A stretch of 64,000 nucleotides of DNA from Nocardia beijingensis NBRC 16342 (GTDB lineage Bacteria > Actinomycetota > Actinomycetes > Mycobacteriales > Mycobacteriaceae), in assembly GCF_001612785.1 (NCBI RefSeq), contig NZ_BDBC01000026.1, positions 38,879 through 102,878 on the forward strand, written 5' to 3'. Every line of letters starts with the position of its first letter. The stretch's first letter is position 1. The position numbers were made by a program, and so were the translations under genes. The notes beneath the pieces were generated by a model. The model saw only the letters and a list, made by a program, of their open reading frames with translations, ran no database searches and had not been told where the DNA came from. Positions 9,101 to 17,308 of this stretch are shown piece after piece.

Positions 9101-10207
9101 CTCGCCGTTCTCGACGATCATCTTGATGCCGCGCGACACCGCGAGACGCGGTGCGTAGCCGCACAGGTCGATGATGGTGACGCCCTCGTAGCCGGATTCG
9201 CGCAGCTGATCGTCCTCGGCCTCCAGCAGACCGCCGTCGACCACGATGACGATGTGCACCATGTTCGCGTTGGCGGGCTGGTTGCGCGAGTACCTGACCC
9301 GGTTGCCGAGCAGCGGATGCAGCCCCGCCATCGCCTCCCGGATCGAGCCGTAGAACATGCGCTGGGTGCCGATGCCGTCCTGCGCGTCGGGGTGCTGGGT
9401 GTGCGGGAGCCACTTGGTCCACTCCCACTCCGGCGCGGTGTCCGGACCGCAGACGACCGCGACGAGCACTTGGTCCGGCGCCTGGAACATGCACAGCTGC
9501 ACCAGCATCGCGCGCGTCATGTCGCGCGCCTGGCCTCGGTCGCCGTCCAGCGCGATGGTGGCGAAACCCTTGACCGCGATGGCGGTCGGCAGATCCGGCA
9601 CGGTCGAGTGGGCGCGCACGAAACGGCGCAGGGAGACCGCGGCGATCGGTTCGAGCTCCTCGACCGGACCGGTCTCCGGCGCAACCAGCCTGGTGGCCAA
9701 GCGCTGGCCGCCGAGACCGATACGGGCGTGGCAGAAGTCCTTGTCCCCCGCGCGGCGTTCCCACATGCGGCTGGTGCCTGCGAGCATCCAGACCAGTTCC
9801 GGCTCCGGGTGACTCCATTCGACGGAAGCGCGCTGCTGGGCGGCGGTCTCGTTGACGTCCTTGCGGACCTGGTCGAGATAGCGAAGGTAGTCCTTGCGGT
9901 CCTCGTTGGCCTCGGCGGCCTTCTGCCCCTTGCCCCCGCCCTGGCCCGCGAACATGCCGACCATGGAGAACAGCATCATGATCGGGAACATCATGCTCAT
10001 CGGGTTGGACGCGATGCCGCCACCCTGGGTGAACATCAGGGCCATCATGCCGACCATGCCGATCACCATCACGACCGGCATGAGTTTGAGCACCAGATTT
10101 CCCGGTGTGACCCGGGGGATTTCGGGCGGCGGCTGCAGCGTGACCTCGCCGCCGGGCGTTCGTGGCATCTCGCGGCGCGCACGGCGCTGGAAGCGGACAG
10201 TGCTCAT
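6176..10207 (-). CDS. eccC: EccC, FtsK/SpoIIIE-type ATPase of the ESX-4-type system
   Basis: The motor and substrate receptor of the secretion complex. At 1343 residues it is the single-chain form (EccCa and EccCb fused, as in ESX-4). Two transmembrane helices lie near residues 40-100 (Met-rich, VVMVIGMVGMMALMF). Three ATPase domains follow: Walker A GATGSGKSE at about 480 with Walker B LVLVDFKGGATF and VVLDEFSELL; GGPQSGKST at about 842 with FYCLDFGGG; and GDTESGKTT at about 1147. All three P-loops are intact. It diverges from eccD across a 170-bp gap and is coupled to the Rv3446c-like gene downstream. The ATG at 10207 begins at the normal EccC N-terminus. Confidence 0.97.
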   Translation of the reverse strand: MSTVRFQRRARREMPRTPGGEVTLQPPPEIPRVTPGNLVLKLMPVVMVIGMVGMMALMFTQGGGIASNPMSMMFPIMMLFSMVGMFAGQGGGKGQKAAEANEDRKDYLRYLDQVRKDVNETAAQQRASVEWSHPEPELVWMLAGTSRMWERRAGDKDFCHARIGLGGQRLATRLVAPETGPVEELEPIAAVSLRRFVRAHSTVPDLPTAIAVKGFATIALDGDRGQARDMTRAMLVQLCMFQAPDQVLVAVVCGPDTAPEWEWTKWLPHTQHPDAQDGIGTQRMFYGSIREAMAGLHPLLGNRVRYSRNQPANANMVHIVIVVDGGLLEAEDDQLRESGYEGVTIIDLCGYAPRLAVSRGIKMIVENGECVGRGATGNQERFALIDRISPEQAQQVARRLAPYRAATQRSSDAETDDAEVISTWAQLMGLGDIGSFNPEHAWRPRYGRERLRVPFGVGADGLPVELDIKEAAENGMGPHGLCIGATGSGKSEFLRTLVLSLLATHSPDQLNLVLVDFKGGATFLGLEGVPHVAAVITNLEEEADLVDRMKDALAGEMNRRQEVLRAAGNFANVLEYEKARAAGADLDPLPALFVVLDEFSELLTQHPDFAELFVMIGRLGRSLHVHLLLASQRLEEGKLKGLESHLSYRIGLKTFSANESRQVLGVPDAYNLPNHPGGGYLKADSGEIQRFQASYVSGPYVGGGSQRDMTVATQSGEIDVKARPFTATHVDFRAADRVPLPPEPSSEPEQDEDGEQLSNLNMLVSRIRGHGRPAHEIWLPPLDEAPTLDQLVPRSILTGEYSAVSTLRAPIGIVDRPYDQRRDPMIIDLSGARGNVAVVGGPQSGKSTALRTLIMAMSLTHTAEQVQFYCLDFGGGTLASLQGLPHVGSVASRLDEDQVRRTIAEMTTIVRQREARFRQLGIESMADFRRLRAMDPAGSPGAAGAHEDPFGDVFLVIDGFSSIRQDFEMLEQTIMNLAVQGLSYGVHVVIALNRWAEARPALKDQIGTRIELRLGDPMDSDLGRKFASLVPQGRPGRGMTPECLHMLTGLPRIDGSSDPTDLTHAVADAVATIARLTPGRHAPQVRMLPEQLPREQLLYLAGDWPSQVDPNAKCLRIPFGINESELAPVYIDFVESPHFIIIGDTESGKTTLLRSLIEGIAASNTPDQARFIIGDYRRGMLGLVPEGYLAGYGSTAPQFTQNMNDLAAYVGKRTPGPDVTPQQLRDRSWWSGPELYVIVDDYDLVATSAGNPVQALLEHLPHARDLGFHVIIARRSGGASRAMFEATLARMRDLGSAGLILSCSKDEGVLMGTKRPSPMPPGRGTYVTRNVEGLIQTAWMPSP

Positions 10208-10377
10208 CGACGAGATTCCCCCTTAGGCCAGCTGCGATTCGGCCTCAGTGTAGAGGTCACAGCCGACATGTCGTACAGTTCGACCAGCATTCTGCTGCCC
10301 GGACCGAGGGTTCGCAAGCTCGCCCCAGGCCCGCCGTGCCGTGGAATCACTAGGTAGAAGACGGAGTTGGGGGAAGT

Positions 10378-11844
10378 TTGACGCACGCGCGGCTCGACCA
10401 CATCGACGAAGAATCCTCGCGGGGCATCGTCCGCGCCCCCGACCTCGCCCGGGTGACGATTCTGGCCAAGCACACACAGGTCGACATGGCCATCCCGGTC
10501 GACGTGCCGGTCGCGCTGGTGATTCCGAGCGTGGTCGACATGGTCGCCCAGCACAGCCGCACCAACGACTTCGACAACGAGGGCGAGCGTTACGAACCCG
10601 CGGAATGGGTGCTCGCCCGGATCGGCCATCCCCCGTTCTCCAACTCGCTCAGCCTCGGCGAGCACGGCGTCCGCGACGGCGAACTGCTGATGCTGGAGAG
10701 CGCCTCGCACACCGCGCCGACTCCGCTGTTCGACGACATCATGTACAACGTCGCGATCGCCGACACCGACCATTACCGCAGCTGGACCCCTCGGGTCGCG
10801 CGGATCACCGGCTCCGTGCTCGCGGCGCTCACCATGATCGTCGGCTGTCTCGGGCTGCTGCTGTCCCCCGGCTCGCTGCCGACCGGGGTCGGCGGCTCGA
10901 TCGCGCTGGTGGTCGCGATCCTGCTCGTCGTCACCGCGATGGTGCTGAGCAGGATGTACAGCGACAACGGCACCGCGCTGGTGCTCGGCGGCTGCGCGCT
11001 GCCCGCCGCGTTCAGCGCGGGCATGCTCTACGTGCCGGACGATTACGGCTGGGCGCACATCCTGCTCGGATCGGTCCTGGCCGGAGCGACGGCGATCCTG
11101 GCGTGGCGGGTCACCGGCGTCGGGCTCGCGTTGTTCATCGGCGGCGCCGCGCTCGCCACCTACGCCGTGCCGGCTGCGCTGGTCGGCCTGCTCACCGACC
11201 AGCCGGAGCGTGCGATCGGCGCGGGCGCGGCGGCGCTCGGCCTCGGCGGCCTGTCCCTGGCGCCGCGCGTGTCCATGCTGCTGGCGAAACTGCCGCTGCC
11301 GCCGGTGCCTTCGCCGGGCACCCCTATCGATCCGACCGAGGACGATCCCGACGATCACCGCGCACTGCCCACGATGGAGGTGCTGCGGGTGAAGTCGGAA
11401 CGGGCTCGTATGTACCTCGCGGGCCTGGTCGCGGCGACCACGCTGGTCACCGTCATCGGCGCGCTCGGCGCCACCGACCCGGCGTCCGACGACCCGTACT
11501 GGCCCGGCATCGCGCTCGCCCTGGTCTGCGCGGTGGTGCTGATGTTCCGCAGTCGCACCTACGCGGGCGCGGAACAGGCCGTCGTTCTCATCGCCGGTGG
11601 CGCGGGCATCGTGCTGATCATGCTGGTGGGCGCCGGTTTCGCGATGCACCAGCCGCTGGCCGTCTTCGGCGCGGCCATGGTGGTCCTGGTCGCCGCGCTG
11701 ATCCTCGGCATCATCATCCCCAACCAGTCGGCCACCCCGCCCATGCGCCGGGGCGTGGAACTGCTCGAGTACACGTTCGTCGCCGCGGTACTGCCCCTGG
11801 TCTTCTGGGTGGCGGACCTCTACTCCATCGTCCGCGGGCTGTGA
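10378..11844 (+). CDS. eccD: EccD, multispanning membrane channel subunit (ESX-4-type)
   Basis: 488 residues: a cytosolic ubiquitin-like N-terminal domain (about 1-105, beginning LARVTILAKHTQVDMAIP) followed by about 11 hydrophobic helices, the standard EccD topology. The start is TTG at 10378: the frame has a stop (TAG) at 10351 and no ATG or GTG between, while GGGGGA lies just upstream, so TTG is effectively forced. It is transcribed divergently from eccC and followed 10 bp later by mycP, probably in one transcript. EccD forms the membrane core of the complex with EccB, EccC and EccE. Confidence 0.95.
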   Translation: MTHARLDHIDEESSRGIVRAPDLARVTILAKHTQVDMAIPVDVPVALVIPSVVDMVAQHSRTNDFDNEGERYEPAEWVLARIGHPPFSNSLSLGEHGVRDGELLMLESASHTAPTPLFDDIMYNVAIADTDHYRSWTPRVARITGSVLAALTMIVGCLGLLLSPGSLPTGVGGSIALVVAILLVVTAMVLSRMYSDNGTALVLGGCALPAAFSAGMLYVPDDYGWAHILLGSVLAGATAILAWRVTGVGLALFIGGAALATYAVPAALVGLLTDQPERAIGAGAAALGLGGLSLAPRVSMLLAKLPLPPVPSPGTPIDPTEDDPDDHRALPTMEVLRVKSERARMYLAGLVAATTLVTVIGALGATDPASDDPYWPGIALALVCAVVLMFRSRTYAGAEQAVVLIAGGAGIVLIMLVGAGFAMHQPLAVFGAAMVVLVAALILGIIIPNQSATPPMRRGVELLEYTFVAAVLPLVFWVADLYSIVRGL

Positions 11845-11854
11845 GTTCGCAGCG

Positions 11855-13321
11855 ATGAGTTCCGAACAGCTGATCGCCGGTGGCTTCCGAGCGGTTCGGT
11901 TGGGCACGGCAGTCTGCGTGTTGGCGCTCGGCGTCTCCGTCGGCGCTACGGCCGGAATCCCGCCTGCGCAAGCGGAGAAACCCACCGTAAGCCCGAATAC
12001 GCCACCGCCAGCGGGCGAGCCGGCCGCTCCACCGGACAAGACCGAGCGGGCATCCAATACCCCTTGCGTCAGTACCGGCTCGGGAGGCAACGGGCCCTCG
12101 ATTCCCGAGGCGCAACGCTCCCTCGACCTGCAGCATGCCTGGGGATTCTCGAAGGGCGCAGGTCAACTCGTGGCGGTCATCGACACCGGCGTCGCCCGCC
12201 ATCCGCGCCTGCCTGGGTTGATCGCGGGCGGCGACTATGTGAGCAATAGTGACGGAACCGAGGACTGCGATGCACATGGAACGTTGGTCGCGGGGCTGAT
12301 CGCGGCGACGGAGGTCGACGGCCAGGGCTTCTCCGGGGTCGCACCGGCGGCCCGAATTCTCACGATCCGCCAGACCAGCAGGCTGTACCAGCAGGAGGGA
12401 GCGAATCGGGACAAAGGACCGGATGCGCTGCCCCAGGGATACGGCACCACTCGAACCATGGCATCGGCGATCCGTCGCGCGGCGGACATGGGAGCAACCG
12501 TCATCAATATCTCCGAAGTCGCGTGCAAGCCGATCTCCGAGCCTTTTGAAGATACCGAGCTCGGCGCCGCGGTCCGGTACGCCGCGATCGAGAAGGACGT
12601 GGTCGTGGTAGCGGCAGCAGGTAACAGCAGCGAAAGCGCTGACAGCTGCAAGGGCAACAACGCGATCATCGATCCGCTCGACCCCACCGGGGACCCGTGG
12701 GCCAAAGTCGACCTGAACGTGTCGCCCGCCCGCTATGACGACTACGTGCTCGCCGTCGGTTCCATCAACGGGAACGGGCAGCCGTCCACCTTCACAGTGC
12801 CCGGACCATGGCTTGGTGTGGCGGCGCCCGGCGAGAACATCACCTCCCTCGACCCACTGTTCAATGATCCGAACAGCAAAGGAACCGCGGTTCAACTGGG
12901 CAGCGTGCAGCAGTCGGGGAAGCTCGGTCCGATTCAGGGCACCAGTTTTGCGACCCCGTTGGTTTCCGGGGTAGCTGCCCTGGTGCGAGCCCGTTTCCCG
13001 GAGCTGAGTGCGCTGGAGGTCATCAAGCGCATCGAAGCGACCGCCCATGCCCCTGCGGAGGGATGGAATCCCTACATCGGCTATGGCGCTGTGGATCCGG
13101 TCGCCGCCTTGACCGCCGAAGTACCTAAAACGCTTCCGCCGAAGCGACCCGCAGCAGCTTCGAGCGTGCAATTGCGGGTTCCGTCGCCGGCTCCACCGCC
13201 CGACCATCGCGCACGAAACGTAGCGTTTATCGGCAGCGGCAGCGTCGCGGTACTACTGGTGCTGGGCATGCTCGCCTCCTTTCCGATCCGCCGCCGATTC
13301 GGCGTCCGCGAAGACGAGTGA
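11855..13321 (+). CDS. mycP: MycP mycosin, subtilisin-like protease of the ESX-4-type system
   Basis: 488 residues. An N-terminal signal peptide ends near AQA-EK (residue 40). The S8 catalytic triad is visible: Asp110 (AVIDTGV), His141 (CDAHGTLVAG) and Ser364 (GTSFATP). A Pro-rich segment leads to one C-terminal transmembrane helix (GSGSVAVLLVLGMLASF) and a short basic tail, so the protease faces the periplasm-like space. Mycosins are required to stabilise the ESX membrane complex and cleave some substrates. The gene follows eccD by 10 bp and is closed by a strong hairpin. Confidence 0.96.
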   Translation: MSSEQLIAGGFRAVRLGTAVCVLALGVSVGATAGIPPAQAEKPTVSPNTPPPAGEPAAPPDKTERASNTPCVSTGSGGNGPSIPEAQRSLDLQHAWGFSKGAGQLVAVIDTGVARHPRLPGLIAGGDYVSNSDGTEDCDAHGTLVAGLIAATEVDGQGFSGVAPAARILTIRQTSRLYQQEGANRDKGPDALPQGYGTTRTMASAIRRAADMGATVINISEVACKPISEPFEDTELGAAVRYAAIEKDVVVVAAAGNSSESADSCKGNNAIIDPLDPTGDPWAKVDLNVSPARYDDYVLAVGSINGNGQPSTFTVPGPWLGVAAPGENITSLDPLFNDPNSKGTAVQLGSVQQSGKLGPIQGTSFATPLVSGVAALVRARFPELSALEVIKRIEATAHAPAEGWNPYIGYGAVDPVAALTAEVPKTLPPKRPAAASSVQLRVPSPAPPPDHRARNVAFIGSGSVAVLLVLGMLASFPIRRRFGVREDE

Positions 13322-13332
13322 CCCGCTGGACC

Positions 13333-13368
13333 CGGCTGTAGGCCCGTCATACGACGGGCCTACAGCCG
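13333..13368. terminator. Terminator hairpin between mycP and the small secreted-protein gene
   Basis: A perfect 16-bp stem with an ATAC loop lies 11 bp after the mycP stop and 26 bp from the stop of the convergent gene, so it can end both transcripts. Confidence 0.85.
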
Positions 13369-13393
13369 TTCGAATCACAGGACGTGATCACGG

Positions 13394-13663
13394 TTAAGAA
13401 TTGGGCCTCCAGAACAAGCCCCACGATTTGGTCTCCACCCATTCCCACGGCTCGCAGTAGAAAGTAACCCCGGGCGCAGTCGAACCCTCGTTACTACGCC
13501 GGTATTCGGCGTTTCGCTTCGCCGCTTCCTTCTCGCATGCGTCCGGGCTGCTGTATTTGGCGATCGGGTCCGCGTACGCCTGTCCCGCATTGAGCGCACA
13601 GACACCCCCGACAACGGCAACTGAGGCGGCGAACGATGCCAGTGCCGAAACCCCTCTATTCAT
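13394..13663 (-). CDS. Small secreted protein with two cysteines, inside the ESX-4-type locus
   Basis: 89 residues. A signal peptide (MNRGVSALASFAASVAVVGG) ends at a likely AYA-DP cleavage site, leaving about 58 mature residues. The mature part has exactly two Cys (SPDACEK, TFYCEPW), probably a disulfide, and a Trp-rich C-terminus (WEWVETKSWGLFW). I chose ATG 13663, not the longer frame, because GGGAAGGGG lies about 6 bases upstream and the signal peptide begins there. It lies between mycP and eccB and is absent from the textbook mycobacterial ESX-4 gene set. No family is recognised. It could be an ESX-4 accessory factor or an unrelated exported peptide. Confidence 0.7.
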   Translation of the reverse strand: MNRGVSALASFAASVAVVGGVCALNAGQAYADPIAKYSSPDACEKEAAKRNAEYRRSNEGSTAPGVTFYCEPWEWVETKSWGLFWRPNS

Positions 13664-13850
13664 ACGAAACCCCTTCCCTGATCCGCCGTCCAGCATCTGC
13701 TGTGCGGCCATCGGCGACGAACGTGATCGGCAGTTGCTGTCCGTCAGGGGATTGGACGTCACGTGATCGGCTTCGGTTCCCGTCTGACAAAAAATCGGCT
13801 AAGTAATCTGGGTCACAGATGTGGTGGAGGTGCCAACCTCCGCCAGTCGA

Positions 13851-15344
13851 TCATTTCGCCGAGGCCACCGGCTGCTTCGCGGGAGCGGAATCCGGAGCGA
13901 CGCCGTCGTGGGCGATCATGGCCGCCTCGCGGCTCAGGGTTGGGCCGCTTGCGAGCAGACCGATGATCGGCCAAGGGGCGGGTTCCGGCGTCACGCCCGA
14001 TTCCTTGTCCATGCCGAGCGCTTTCGCGGCCTCGACGTCCTTGATACCGAAGCGGACACCGGTGTCGGCGATGTAGAACATGCTGTCCTTACGTCGACTG
14101 TCCGGTTCGATGCCGGTGCTCTGGACGAAGGCGCCGGAGCCCGGTTTGAAGTACACGGAGTCCACCTTGTCCCCCTTGCCATCGGCTTGGGCGAGCGGAA
14201 CCAGCTTGGCGCTGCTGGACATCGGCAGGTCGCTGCCATCGATGACAGTGAGTTCCGCACGCAGGGCAACGTCGGCATTGCCCGCGACTCCCGGGATGGG
14301 CTTCCAGGACAAGCAGCTCACTGGTCGCGCCTTGGGCTCGATGACGGTCGGCGCGACATCGGGGTAGGAGTCGACCTTCAGCGCTTTCGAAGGCGGCGCA
14401 TTGTTCGCCTCGTAGTCGCCGATGGCGGCGCCGTGATCCGGGTTGCGTTGGGAACTGCGGATGACTTCGGCTGTGAATGCACTGATGGGCTGCAAACCGT
14501 CGTGCAGGATGACGAAGTTCTGGTTCGACTTGCCGGTCATCTGCACGACGGTGCCGATCCGCAGGCCGTTGATCGAGTAGCCGGACGGCTGCCCACCCGG
14601 ATCATCGATCTTCGGCGGCACGATCGCGTCCACCTCTGGAATCGCGTTCAGCAGACCTTCACTGATCGGGCGCGGCGTCATGCCACGGATCCCCAACGGT
14701 CCGGTGACCGCCGGTTCACTCATATCCACGCGAGCGCGCGTCTTGTTCCAGATGAGGTAAGTCGCGTCCTTACCCTTCACCAGCAGCGCCTTGTCCTTGC
14801 CCATCGCCGACGCCTTGTCGCCGAGTTCCAGATCGCCGACGAGAACGGAGGTGCTGCGGTCATCGGTGCCGTCGGTCTTCAACGAATCACACACCGTCCA
14901 AGCGCGCCCCTTGCCCTCCTTGTCGAAGGGCAGCGAGGCGGGAGCGCCTGGGATGCCGATCAATTGGCCGCGCGGCTTCTTTCCGAGCTCGGATTCCTTC
15001 ACGGTGGCGGGCTTGGCGGCCTCACCCGCGGCCAGGCGGGCGGAGGCGAGGTTGAGGGCCGGGTGCACCACGTCGTCGATCACCACGTAGACGGCGCCGG
15101 AGTCCTTGCCGATCAGGATCTTGTTGTCGTCGCCGATCTTGCCCTGCGGGCGCAGCAACGCGAGCACGCCGCAACCCGCCAGTGCGACACACGCCAGGAT
15201 CAGTCCGGCCGCGTAGGCGCGGGACTGGGAACGCATGGGGTCGTGCAGCATTCGCACGTCCCGGCGCACCAAGGCGTGCTCCATCCGCCGGACCAGAAAG
15301 CGGTAGCCGCTGACCTGCCAGCGAGTGGTGGGTTTTGAAGGCAT
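13851..15344 (-). CDS. eccB: EccB, membrane-anchored periplasmic subunit (ESX-4-type)
   Basis: 497 residues with the family's typical start (TTRWQVSGYRFLVRRMEHAL), a single transmembrane helix at about 44-65, and a large extracytoplasmic domain with the conserved LRPQG and LNLASARL segments. EccB forms the outer-facing part of the ESX complex. GGGGGAGGAA precedes the ATG. It is divergent from eccE across 112 bp, which carries a candidate ECF promoter on this strand (15366-15394). Confidence 0.96.
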   Translation of the reverse strand: MPSKPTTRWQVSGYRFLVRRMEHALVRRDVRMLHDPMRSQSRAYAAGLILACVALAGCGVLALLRPQGKIGDDNKILIGKDSGAVYVVIDDVVHPALNLASARLAAGEAAKPATVKESELGKKPRGQLIGIPGAPASLPFDKEGKGRAWTVCDSLKTDGTDDRSTSVLVGDLELGDKASAMGKDKALLVKGKDATYLIWNKTRARVDMSEPAVTGPLGIRGMTPRPISEGLLNAIPEVDAIVPPKIDDPGGQPSGYSINGLRIGTVVQMTGKSNQNFVILHDGLQPISAFTAEVIRSSQRNPDHGAAIGDYEANNAPPSKALKVDSYPDVAPTVIEPKARPVSCLSWKPIPGVAGNADVALRAELTVIDGSDLPMSSSAKLVPLAQADGKGDKVDSVYFKPGSGAFVQSTGIEPDSRRKDSMFYIADTGVRFGIKDVEAAKALGMDKESGVTPEPAPWPIIGLLASGPTLSREAAMIAHDGVAPDSAPAKQPVASAK

Positions 15345-15365
15345 TATTCCTCCCCCGAACAGTGC

Positions 15366-15394
15366 TCACGTTCGCCGAACACAGTACAGTTCCC
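15366..15394 (-). promoter_or_regulatory. Candidate ECF-sigma promoter for eccB
   Basis: On the minus strand GGGAAC (15394-15389) is followed after 18 bp by CGTGA (15370-15366), 22 bases before the eccB ATG. It resembles the motif upstream of the esx pair (GGAAC-N17-CGTCC). The spacing and last base differ, so the assignment is tentative. Confidence 0.35.
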
Positions 15395-15456
15395 GGGGAC
15401 TCTTGTTCAGCTCGGCCGCGGCGAACCGGCCGATATCGGGTACTTGGGGGACGACG

Positions 15457-17100
15457 ATGGCGGAACCGGCAGGCGCGGGACCACGACCGCTTTTCGGGCG
15501 CATCTCGATGCGGAACCTGCTGGTCGCCCAGCTCATCGGGCTGCTCGCCGGAGTCGTCGCGCTGTCGGCCGGCCTGCCGGGACTTCCCGCGCTCGGCGTC
15601 GCGGTGGTCGTCGCGCTGATTCCGCTGATTCCCGTCGCCGGACGCACTTTGCTGGACTGGGTCGCCACGTGGTGGCGCTACCTCACCCATCGTGACTACG
15701 AACTCGGTGACACCGTCGACTTCCGCGGCGCCGACGGACGTTCGCTCGGCCTCTACTGGGACGGCAGCCGCGTGGTGACGGTGGTGGAGGTGCTGCCCCC
15801 GCCCGGCGGCCTGACCAGGATCGCTCGCACCACGGTGCACGCCTCGCATCTGCTTCCCTTGTCCGAGCTGGCGAAATGCCTGAACCAGCACGACATCCTG
15901 CTCAGCGGCATCGACATCGTCAGCCACGGGCATCGCAGCCGTTCCGGCACTCCCGCGGGCAAGATCTACGAATCGCTGCTCGGCCCGCTGCCCGCGACCG
16001 CGCACCGCACGGTGTGGCTGGCGATCAGCTTCGACGCGGTCGCCTGCCCGGAGGCGGCGGCCCGGCGCGGCGGTGGTGCGGAAGGAGCGTCGCGCGCGGT
16101 CACCATCGCCACCCAGCGCATCATGCGCACGCTCGAGGACGCCGATTGCAATGCCCGCATCCTCACCGCGCCGGAGATCCGCAAGGCGGTCCTGCAGATC
16201 ACCGGCGGCTACGATCCGCGCACGCTCGAACACAGCTGGCGTTACGCCGAAATCGGCAACAGCGTGAACATCGGCAGCGCACTCGACCCCAAGCGACTCG
16301 AATCCGACCTGCTCGCCCAGCTCTGGGTGGCGCCGTCGCGCGGAACCACGGTGGCGGTGCGGCTGCGCCCCGGTAGTTCCGCCGACTCGGTGAGCATCGG
16401 TGCGGCCTGGCGGCTGACCGCACGCGAGCTGCCGGAGCGTTCCCAGCTGCCGGGCATGATCTCGATGAACGGACGCCACCGCGACGGCCTGCTGGCGCAT
16501 CTGCCGCTGGCCGTTCCCGGTGTGGACGACACCATTCCGATGATCGAGCACCTCATCGATATCGTCGACGACTTGCACCTTCCTTCGTCCGGTTGCGGCC
16601 AGCTGATCGGCTCGGATGACGAAGGCAACGGCGTCGCGGTCCGCATCGTCGGCGCGGGCATCTCGACGGTGTACGTCGCCGGTGAGCTGTATCTGGCGCA
16701 GCAGCTGGTCTTCCGGGCGCTCGCGGTCGGCGAACGGATCCTCATCCGCACCGACCGGGCGCGGGCGTGGGAGAACCTGGTCACCACCATCGGCAATCCC
16801 GAGCGCTTGACCATCGCGGTCGAAACCCACCAGTCGGACGCGGGTTTCACCGCGACGGTGGTGGACGGGGTGCTCGCGCCCGCCCCGCACGCCGGCGTCA
16901 CCACCATCTACGTGACGGGCGATCCGATGGGCTGGCCCGCGAGCCGTCCCGACCTGGCCATCCACCAGCCCGGCGCGATCGGCAACCACGTGGTGCTGCG
17001 CACCGGCACGGCACAGGTCGACCTCACGCTGGTATCGATTCCCAGTGAGGCCACCTACATCGGCCAGCCGCGCGGCCGACGGGCGATGCAACCGCAGTAG
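15457..17100 (+). CDS. eccE: EccE, membrane subunit of the ESX-4-type system
   Basis: 547 residues. Two adjacent transmembrane helices near the N-terminus (NLLVAQLIGLLAGVVALSAG and LGVAVVVALIPLIPVAG) are followed by a large domain with 'SELAKCLNQHDILLSGIDIVS' type EccE sequence and an 'SGCGQLIG' motif. ATG 15457 has TTGGGGGA upstream and fits the family N-terminus; the longer in-frame extension overlaps the eccB start and was rejected. M. tuberculosis ESX-4 lacks eccE, whereas other Mycobacteriales, including M. abscessus, retain it, so this locus has the fuller core set. The closely related gene at 49760-51544 belongs to the second system. Confidence 0.93.
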   Translation: MAEPAGAGPRPLFGRISMRNLLVAQLIGLLAGVVALSAGLPGLPALGVAVVVALIPLIPVAGRTLLDWVATWWRYLTHRDYELGDTVDFRGADGRSLGLYWDGSRVVTVVEVLPPPGGLTRIARTTVHASHLLPLSELAKCLNQHDILLSGIDIVSHGHRSRSGTPAGKIYESLLGPLPATAHRTVWLAISFDAVACPEAAARRGGGAEGASRAVTIATQRIMRTLEDADCNARILTAPEIRKAVLQITGGYDPRTLEHSWRYAEIGNSVNIGSALDPKRLESDLLAQLWVAPSRGTTVAVRLRPGSSADSVSIGAAWRLTARELPERSQLPGMISMNGRHRDGLLAHLPLAVPGVDDTIPMIEHLIDIVDDLHLPSSGCGQLIGSDDEGNGVAVRIVGAGISTVYVAGELYLAQQLVFRALAVGERILIRTDRARAWENLVTTIGNPERLTIAVETHQSDAGFTATVVDGVLAPAPHAGVTTIYVTGDPMGWPASRPDLAIHQPGAIGNHVVLRTGTAQVDLTLVSIPSEATYIGQPRGRRAMQPQ

Positions 17101-17308
17101 CGCAGCATGAGAATTCGATTCACCTCGGTTCCGACGTCGGCTCGATGGCTCCGAAATCGAAAAGCTGAGCCGTAGAACTGGGCGCGCACCGGCCCCGCGC
17201 AATCGGCGGCCCGGTGCTGAGCGTCAGAAGCGCAGGTCGTCCGCACACTGATACCGATTCCGGCGCGGGCGTCAAGACCCCCCTCACCCCTCCTGCGCTC
17301 AGGCAGCG

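Noticed and set aside
6401..10357. Long plus-strand open frames opposite the first eccC
   Set aside because: Low-complexity Arg/Gly/His-rich composition and complete overlap with the well-supported eccC.
10343..10368. GGAAT-N18-GTT match (SigR/SigH-type) before eccD
   Set aside because: The predicted transcript start would fall at the TTG start codon, leaving no leader, and such a match is expected about once or twice by chance in 64 kb.
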